From assembly GCA_903924405.1 (NCBI GenBank), contig CAIYBH010000022.1, positions 1 to 58,582 of the forward strand: 58,582 nt of DNA. The letters run 5' to 3'. A model generated the notes under the pieces. The model ran no database searches and had not been told where the DNA came from. It worked only from the letters and a program-made list of their open reading frames with translations. Below are positions 53,040-58,582 of this stretch, piece after piece (within the stretch, counting starts at the first letter, position 1; every line of letters starts with the position of its first letter). The position numbers and the translations under genes are program-made. Source of the DNA: an uncultured Planctomycetaceae bacterium. GTDB lineage: Bacteria; Planctomycetota; Planctomycetia; Planctomycetales; Planctomycetaceae.

Positions 53040-53618
53040 TCAGCGGGCAAAGACTGTTCGAACTGTTTCCGCAAGCGCCTCTCGCACTCGTTCCAGCGGT
53101 TCCTGCAAATTGGCAGAATTCGGGATCAGATGCTTCTGACGTTCCAGTGTTTCCGCATCAATCCGATGCGCTTCATGGAACCTCAGTGTGCTTCCACCCA
53201 GCTTCAGTCTTCCCGGACTCTGTCCCGCCCCATCCACCCCGTCACGACGTTCTGCCGCCCCCGCGTTTGACAGACGCCCACGCTCCGAAACAGCATCCTC
53301 AGCCAGAGCCACCGGAACACTCGTGTGATTTCTCAGTTCAAGGAGGCACGGATCACTGGTGATGATCACTCCCGGCTTGATTGCAACTCGGTCCAGCAAA
53401 GTGCTGCCAATCAACTCCCCCAGCAACCACGGACGCAGTGTCTCGCCAAACAGAATCTCCTGAGTACGATTCGGACGAACTGGTGTCGTACACTGAAACT
53501 CCAGGGGACGACCGTTCTGGTTGGTAATCAACAGCCCACCGATATGGCCACGACCATCAATTTCGATGGTCTCCATAAAGCCAATTCTCAGTTGTTCGCT
53601 CTTGCCGGATCCTGACAT
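53040..53618 (-). CDS. Uncharacterised protein, possibly planctomycete-specific
   Basis: I do not recognise this gene. From the ATG at 53618 it gives 192 aa beginning MSGSGKSEQLRIGFMETIEI and continuing GRGHIGGLLITNQNGRPLEF, RPNRTQEILFGETLRPWLLG and KPGVIITSDPCLLELRNHTS. The sequence is conserved-looking and globular, with strand-like alternation, but has no motif I know. The frame extends to 53792 from a TTG, without a good ribosome binding site. AGAGGAACG lies 12 nt before the chosen ATG. No signal peptide is seen. Confidence 0.65.
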   Translation of the reverse strand: MSGSGKSEQLRIGFMETIEIDGRGHIGGLLITNQNGRPLEFQCTTPVRPNRTQEILFGETLRPWLLGELIGSTLLDRVAIKPGVIITSDPCLLELRNHTSVPVALAEDAVSERGRLSNAGAAERRDGVDGAGQSPGRLKLGGSTLRFHEAHRIDAETLERQKHLIPNSANLQEPLERVREALAETVRTVFAR

Positions 53619-54067
53619 TCCTGCCACGTTCCTCTCAACCGCTCCCAAACTCGCGGCCGTAACGCCGCTGAATCCTCTACCAGAGCTTCGGACCAGCATG
53701 GGTGCGTCACCGGCAGTTTCTGCCGTTTCCAGCAATCTCCCAGCAATCTGCACCCACCGATCCCGGTCTCCATGTGCTTGATCGTCCCTCAACCGCGGAC
53801 AGCTTTAGCATGTTACAAGGTTGCTGCCGGCCGACTGAATTCACCCGCAGAACTCCCACCATTCACCCTCAGCCACAGGTATCCCCCTAATCACAAATCC
53901 ATGAGAAAACAACCGCTTTCCACGCGGATTCATTGAACTCTTTCAGTGACCAGGCGGGAAGTCAGGCGATCTGATTGCAGGCCTGAAGCCGCATACTTTC
54001 CACATTCACCACATTCACCGCACTTTTCGCATTCCGTACGACCAGCACACTCCAACGACTGAACCTG

Positions 54068-55249
54068 CTATTCGATCTCTGGCTCTGTGCGATGCGGCCT
54101 CGGAACTCCGTCCACCGAAGTCAGCCAGGCCATCAGCGCCTGAATCTGCTCCTGCGACAGAGGCTCCAGAGTTCCCTCGGGCATTGCGGACACCGCCTGA
54201 TTGCGAACGGCTTCCACCTCATTACTGCCAATCTCAACAACCTCGGCCCCCGTCGTGAATACTCGCAGCCGTTTGTCGCCCGCTTGCTGCAGTAATCCTG
54301 AATGCGTGGTCCCATTCTTCAGAACAACGGTGACCGTCGGGTACTCCTCATCAAGTTCATGCGACGGATACAGCAGCGAACGCAGAATCTCAGCTTTCTG
54401 CCGACGCCAGCCCAGAGTCGTCAGGTCAGGCCCATTGGCCGCTCCAACTGTTCCCCGACGATGACACTTTGCACACCCCGCAGACTCAAAAACTGTCGCG
54501 CCCAACCGCAACACGGACTCGTCAGCCGGCAGGTCATGCACCGCAGGCGCCAGCTTCGAATAGGTCCAGCGACGATCAGCCAAATCAACAGGCAGCTCTG
54601 CCGGTGGTGCCTCCGGGTACTCCTGCTGAAACCAGCTCTGATATTGTGGCAGAGTCCACGGTTCTGCAGCTCTGGCCGGGACCGACGTCCAGTGCTGTAA
54701 CAGTTGCGATGCCCATACCCGTTCCGCTTCCGGAAGTTGCAGACCCGTCAGAATCACCTGTCGCACCCATGTCCCTTTGTTCGCTCGCAGTCGAAATCGC
54801 TTCAGTCCCTGCAACACAGAAACAGCGTCGGCACCTTCAACAACCGTCAGAGACCGGACCATCAATTGCCAGTCCCCCAGAGACTCGGGATGCTGTAAGG
54901 CCGCCTGACCTAAGGCTCCCGCTGCCATTCCACGTCGTTCCGGTTCATTTTCGAATACGGAACGCACATGTTCCACCGCGGTCTCATCCCCCGATGTTGC
55001 CAGCGCTCTCAGGATCCTGCGGCACATGTCCTGACTTGCTGCGTTTAACTCCGTGGATAACTCGAGGTCGGTGAGGATCAGTCGGACCCAGTCCGGTTCC
55101 GGTTCAGTCACCAGCAACGCCTCAGCGTCCCGCAGCAGCTTCTGCTGACGCTCATCAACACTCACGTCCTGTGCCCAGGCAAGGGTAGTGATCAGACTCA
55201 GCCCGAAAAACAGCACATTTCGCACCGACGTCCCAACGTTGCAGCACAT
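54068..55249 (-). CDS. Secreted cytochrome c-like protein with TIGR02603-type heme domain
   Basis: The 393-aa protein has a signal peptide (VLFFGLSLITTLAWAQ), a helical middle that looks like HEAT-type repeats, and one heme-attachment motif, CAKCH (259-263), with downstream context LRSLLYPSHELDEEYPTVTV and MPEGTLEPLSQEQIQALMAWL. The last part, with possible axial Met, matches the heme-binding domain found in large planctomycete cytochromes. The ATG at 55249 has AAAGGG 8 nt upstream; GTG at 55270 is an alternative. It is transcribed away from the HDAC gene, so the 160 bp between them hold both promoters. Confidence 0.87.
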   Translation of the reverse strand: MCCNVGTSVRNVLFFGLSLITTLAWAQDVSVDERQQKLLRDAEALLVTEPEPDWVRLILTDLELSTELNAASQDMCRRILRALATSGDETAVEHVRSVFENEPERRGMAAGALGQAALQHPESLGDWQLMVRSLTVVEGADAVSVLQGLKRFRLRANKGTWVRQVILTGLQLPEAERVWASQLLQHWTSVPARAAEPWTLPQYQSWFQQEYPEAPPAELPVDLADRRWTYSKLAPAVHDLPADESVLRLGATVFESAGCAKCHRRGTVGAANGPDLTTLGWRRQKAEILRSLLYPSHELDEEYPTVTVVLKNGTTHSGLLQQAGDKRLRVFTTGAEVVEIGSNEVEAVRNQAVSAMPEGTLEPLSQEQIQALMAWLTSVDGVPRPHRTEPEIE

Positions 55250-55411
55250 TTCCGAACCCTTTCTTAACACGAACCCAGGAACTCGCGGTGCAGCCGGATT
55301 TCGCCAATCAACTGTGAACCACGCGGATTCCTGAGATCAAGCCCTTCCATCAGCACGCGAATTGGAAACAATACCAGAAGCACCGCCCTGTTTCCCATTG
55401 GACCCGCTGCG

Positions 55412-56374
55412 ATGACACTTCTGTATTCCGACCCACGTTTTCTGAATCACCAGACAGGTCAGCACCCCGAAAGCCCTGCGCGCCTGCAGGCCATCGCAAA
55501 ACTTCTGACAGACACGGATCTGATCAGTCAGACAGTCCAGTGCGACTGCGTCGCTGCGTCTGACGACGATTTGCGCCGTGTGCATCCACAAATCCATCTG
55601 CAGAACCTTCGACAATTCGCAGCAGCCGGAGGCGGTCGCATTGAAGTGGATACCGTGATGAGCGCTGAGTCGGCCAACGTTGCATGGCTGGCCGCGGGTA
55701 CCGCAGTCGATGCGGTGCGTCGAGTGATCGAGGGTCCGGAATCGTCGGCTTTGTGCCTCGTCCGACCTCCCGGACATCATGCTCTTCCTGATGCCCCGAT
55801 GGGGTTCTGCCTGCTGGGTAACGCAGCCATCGCCGCACGAACAGCGACTGAGCGGTTCGGACTGCAGCGAGTTCTGATCGTGGACTGGGATGTACATCAC
55901 GGAAATGGAACGCAGGAGGTTTTCTACGACGATGATCGCGTAGGCTTCTTCTCGTCACACCGATTTCCGTTTTACCCCGGCACTGGACGCAGGTCCGACA
56001 TCGGGACCGGCGATGGACTTGGTACGAACTTCAATCTCCCCGTGGAATTCGGCACCCCGCGCTCAACCTTCCTGAAAAGTTTCAGTGCGATGCTGGCAAC
56101 AGCGGCAGACCGCATTCAGCCCGAACTGGTCATCATCAGCGCCGGCTTTGATGCGCACAAAGATGATCCGGTCGGTTCCCTCGGACTTGAAACCGAGGAC
56201 TTTGAAACGCTCACACGTTACGTGCTCGACGTGGCAAACACCCATGCGCAAGGTCGGGTCGTGAGCATCCTTGAAGGTGGCTACAATGTCGATCGACTGG
56301 CAGAATGCACGGCTCTGCACCTGCAGACCCTGCTGAAGGCCTCACCAGCAACCGCCTCGCCTGCCTCACACTGA
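55412..56374 (+). CDS. Histone-deacetylase family protein
   Basis: The 320-aa protein has the HDAC/acetoin utilisation motifs RPPGHHALPD (His122-His123), VDWDVHHGNGT (zinc ligands Asp160, His162), FYPGTG, SAGFDAH and LEGGYN. Members remove acetyl groups from lysine or acetylpolyamines; the substrate here is not deducible. The opening MTLLYSDPRFLNHQTGQHPE is the standard start. Length is typical. It is followed after 72 bp by the M20 amidohydrolase gene on the same strand, which may share a transcript. Confidence 0.94.
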   Translation: MTLLYSDPRFLNHQTGQHPESPARLQAIAKLLTDTDLISQTVQCDCVAASDDDLRRVHPQIHLQNLRQFAAAGGGRIEVDTVMSAESANVAWLAAGTAVDAVRRVIEGPESSALCLVRPPGHHALPDAPMGFCLLGNAAIAARTATERFGLQRVLIVDWDVHHGNGTQEVFYDDDRVGFFSSHRFPFYPGTGRRSDIGTGDGLGTNFNLPVEFGTPRSTFLKSFSAMLATAADRIQPELVIISAGFDAHKDDPVGSLGLETEDFETLTRYVLDVANTHAQGRVVSILEGGYNVDRLAECTALHLQTLLKASPATASPASH

Positions 56375-56446
56375 CTCCGGCTATCTCCGCCTGCGTTCCG
56401 AGATCACGGCCATCCACAAATCCCCGCATCGAAAACAGACTCCCCC

Positions 56447-57958
56447 ATGACAACTTCGCTCAATCATTCCGTTCGAGTGCTGCCCATGGCCATGCTCCTG
56501 ACACTGCTGACCATATGGCCCGCGGTCGGCACCGCCGCAGGCCAGACGACGCCCGCGAACGATGACGTCGTCGCCGCCGTTCTCGACTCGGTCAGTCAAC
56601 GTCGTGATGCCAGCTGGAATACTGCCCTCAGAATCTGGAATGCCGCAGAACCCGGATATCAGGAAACCAAGTCCTCCGAATTGCTGGCCAGCCTCGCTGA
56701 ATCCGCCGGAATGACGGTTCGCCGTGGTGTCGCCGAGATCCCCACCGCATTCATCGCGGAATTCGGCTCCGGGAAACCAGTCATCGGCATTCTTGGAGAA
56801 TTCGATGCCCTGCCAGGATTATCACAGCAGGCTGTCCCCGAACCACTGCCGCGAGAAGACAATCATCCATGGGGACATGGATGCGGACATCACCTTTTCG
56901 GGACCGCCTCACTGTCTGCTTCAATCGCAGTGGCAGAACAAATCAGGGCCGGTCGCCTCGCCGGCACCATTCGGTTCTATGGCTGCCCCGCAGAAGAAGG
57001 CGGCGCCGCAAAGGTCTTCATGGTTCAGGCTGGCCTGTTCAAAGACTGTGACGCCGTACTGCACTGGCACCCCTCCGCCCGCAACTCTGCCGGCGACCGC
57101 TCCAGTCTCGCCCGCATTGCCGTGAAGTTTCAGTTTTACGGAAAAACAGCACACGCGGCCGGATCACCACAGCAGGGTCGCTCAGCCCTCGATGCCGTGG
57201 AATTGACAGCACACGCCTCCGAACTGCTCCGCGAACATACCCCCGAAGAAACTCGCATCCACCACGTGATCACCAGCGGGGGAGAAGCACCGAATGTCGT
57301 CCCGGCCTTCAGCGAGATCTACTACTACATTCGTCACCCCGAAGCAAAATTTCTGAAGCCCCTCTACTCCCGCCTCGAACTCTGTGCACGCGCCGGTGCA
57401 CTCGCCACTGAAACCGAACTTCAGATTCGCTACGAAGGTGGCATTCGGGAAATCCTGCCCAACTCCGCACTCTCCACAGTCACTCGAAAATGGCTGACCC
57501 AGCTGAATGACATTCAGTACTCCGAAGCAGAACAACTCTTCGCAGCAAAAATGAGCGCCCACCTCGATGAACCTGAACCGCTCGATACACTTCAGACCGT
57601 TGACAACGTTGACGGCACCGTGGGTAAAGGCTCCACAGACGTCGGCGACATCTCATGGGTCGTCCCCACCACCGGATTCACGACCGCCTGCTGGGTACCA
57701 GGAACTCCGGCTCACTCATGGCAGGCCGTCGCTTCCGGAGGCACAACGATCGGCGAACAGGGAATGCACCTCGCCGCACGAACACTCGCCGCAAGTGCCG
57801 TTGACCTGTTTCGTCACCCCGAACTCCTGCAACAAGCCAACGCCGAACTCCGCCGCCGCACCGGATCACTCACCTGGGAATCGCTGATGCAGCCCAACCA
57901 GAAACCACCCCTCGACTACCGCAACCCACCCCGCCCAGGCACCAAAACCCCCAACTAA
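56447..57958 (+). CDS. Secreted M20 amidohydrolase, AbgB-like
   Basis: The 503-aa product has a signal peptide (MLLTLLTIWPAVGTAAGQT) and an M20 metallopeptidase domain: ILGEFDALPG, HGCGHHLFG (metal ligands), CPAEEGGAAK (catalytic/metal Glu) and LHWHPSARN. The dimerisation domain is present (KFQFYGKTAHAAGSPQQGRS). The sequence resembles AbgB, a subunit of p-aminobenzoyl-glutamate hydrolase, but export and a different substrate are possible. The C-terminus is Pro-rich (KPPLDYRNPPRPGT). It is on the same strand as the HDAC gene. Confidence 0.9.
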   Translation: MTTSLNHSVRVLPMAMLLTLLTIWPAVGTAAGQTTPANDDVVAAVLDSVSQRRDASWNTALRIWNAAEPGYQETKSSELLASLAESAGMTVRRGVAEIPTAFIAEFGSGKPVIGILGEFDALPGLSQQAVPEPLPREDNHPWGHGCGHHLFGTASLSASIAVAEQIRAGRLAGTIRFYGCPAEEGGAAKVFMVQAGLFKDCDAVLHWHPSARNSAGDRSSLARIAVKFQFYGKTAHAAGSPQQGRSALDAVELTAHASELLREHTPEETRIHHVITSGGEAPNVVPAFSEIYYYIRHPEAKFLKPLYSRLELCARAGALATETELQIRYEGGIREILPNSALSTVTRKWLTQLNDIQYSEAEQLFAAKMSAHLDEPEPLDTLQTVDNVDGTVGKGSTDVGDISWVVPTTGFTTACWVPGTPAHSWQAVASGGTTIGEQGMHLAARTLAASAVDLFRHPELLQQANAELRRRTGSLTWESLMQPNQKPPLDYRNPPRPGTKTPN

Positions 57959-58280
57959 CAAGACCAAAGTCACATGCCATCTCCAATCCACCCCAAACCC
58001 CACGGTGCCAGGCACCGTGATAATTCCAAACTCCAAGGTGCCAGGCACTTTTTTGATTTTTTCGATCCTGTGACGTCTTCGTAATCGAACGGGACAGTTT
58101 CCTGCCTGTTAAACACAGGCAATGCGTCGCACTCGCTCAAATCCGGCCCGTCAAGTACGCGACGGGACAATCCCGCGTCCAAATTGACCGCAAACACCGC
58201 AGCCACCGCGTGCGGCCACTATCGATGCGGATGAAAATGCACCAGGAAGACACGTCGACAGGCTGATGACCGATCTGACA
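57959..58280. other. Intergenic region with REP-like palindromes
   Basis: This 322-bp gap between the amidohydrolase stop and the edge transposase stop contains two GGTGCCAGGCACC palindromes and then non-repetitive sequence without a gene. Confidence 0.55.
58001..58052. repeat. REP-like palindrome pair (GTGCCAGGCAC)
   Basis: CACGGTGCCAGGCACCGTG (58001-58019) is a perfect palindrome around one central base. AAGGTGCCAGGCACTTTTTT (58035-58054) follows. Read on the transposase's strand they are downstream of it. The same palindrome is clustered at 28163-28440. Confidence 0.88.
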
Positions 58281-58582
58281 TCACCTATCGTGATGCGAAA
58301 ATCGACAGGCACGCCGTAAGGCACTTACCCCGGCAAGCGAAGCGGACTTCCCTGCTTCCGTGCGGAATCGCCGGCGAAAGTTGCGCACGAGATCCATCCA
58401 GGATTCCACCGTGCAGTCCAGTCGTTCCAGAATCGGTTTCAGGTCACTGGAAATCACACCCGGCTTGTCTCGTCGTAACTGACGACCGGTCCAGTCCAGC
58501 AATTGCAGGTACTGATCCAGCGACATCGACAGAGAGCCCTTGTTGCTGGCACGCCGAACCCCCTGTGTTTCCCGAGACTTGC
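58281..58582 (-). CDS. C-terminus of an IS200/REP-type transposase (partial, runs off right edge)
   Basis: The frame is open from 58582 with no start required, giving KSRETQGVRRASNKGSLSMS then LDQYLQLLDWTGRQLRRDKP, PILERLDCTVESWMDLVRNF and a basic end (RRACRFSHHDR). The LDQYLQLLDWTGRQ segment matches the C-terminus of a planctomycete 'transposase' family whose N-terminal half carries the IS200-like HUH motif (Y1 transposase); that half lies beyond the window. These enzymes are thought to mobilise REP-type palindromes, and such palindromes lie directly downstream here. The identification is from memory of the family tail. Confidence 0.7.
   Translation of the reverse strand, partial: KSRETQGVRRASNKGSLSMSLDQYLQLLDWTGRQLRRDKPGVISSDLKPILERLDCTVESWMDLVRNFRRRFRTEAGKSASLAGVSALRRACRFSHHDR

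Overview
The window looks like a chromosomal segment of a planctomycete (Planctomycetota, probably order Planctomycetales). It carries three DUF1501 secreted proteins, two DUF1559 pilin-like proteins with the H-x9-DG tail motif, two oversized signal peptidases, a TIGR03032 protein, a choice-of-anchor-Q-like beta-helix protein with an 'LEQRVLPA' N-terminal tag, and the short GC-rich interspersed repeats common in that phylum. I saw no tRNA, rRNA, CRISPR array, prophage or complete insertion sequence. Two genes run off the ends: the start of an amidohydrolase-like gene on the left and the C-terminus of an IS200/REP-type transposase on the right.

Layout. 1-8.4 kb: edge gene, Cys/His-rich secreted protein, receiver-like protein without its phospho-aspartate, BON protein, threonine synthase, a citrate-synthase-like protein that has lost its catalytic histidines, a secreted beta-propeller protein and a secreted coiled-coil protein. 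8.4-14.6 kb: secreted purple-acid-phosphatase-like enzyme, then a repeat-dense accessory island in which a PIN-domain toxin and its small partner sit between two 281-bp direct repeats, then a small secreted protein. 14.6-19.4 kb: Hsp70-like protein, a tandem repeat array and a DUF1501 protein. 19.5-27.9 kb, minus strand: GspE, three GspF paralogues, three minor pseudopilin-like proteins and two DUF1559 proteins, the last six genes overlapping by 1-4 bp. 27.9-31.6 kb: palindrome cluster, CHAD protein, TIGR03032 protein. 31.6-42 kb: giant beta-helix protein, homoserine dehydrogenase, MoxR ATPase, M48 lipoprotein protease, nuclease-like protein, small membrane protein. 42.8-47.5 kb: two signal peptidases with inserted domains, then an LptB-like ABC ATPase. 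47.5-58.6 kb: two DUF1501 proteins, SNF2-family helicase, unknown protein, secreted cytochrome c-like protein, HDAC-family deacetylase, secreted M20 amidohydrolase and the edge transposase.

How they fit together. The most unusual unit is the 19.5-27.9 kb operon. It encodes a stripped-down type II secretion / type IV pilus-like assembly machine (one ATPase, three platform proteins, minor pseudopilins) whose likely fibre subunits are the co-translated DUF1559 proteins; no secretin or prepilin peptidase is encoded nearby. Many other products (DUF1501 proteins, phosphatase, beta-helix protein, cytochrome, amidohydrolase) are exported, and the signal peptidase pair may serve this traffic. Threonine synthase and homoserine dehydrogenase belong to one pathway but lie about 33 kb apart.

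The intergenic space is rich in structured repeats: a roughly 158-bp MITE-like element with GGATGGCGAAACGGTG ends, GGTGCCTGGCACC palindromes (one pair beside the edge transposase), a 28-bp inverted repeat containing GGGGTCAGGAACC, a tandem array of GGGAGGGCGAAGTTCC units, and CTCGTG hexanucleotide arrays. Product names come from motif recognition by eye; no database search was run.
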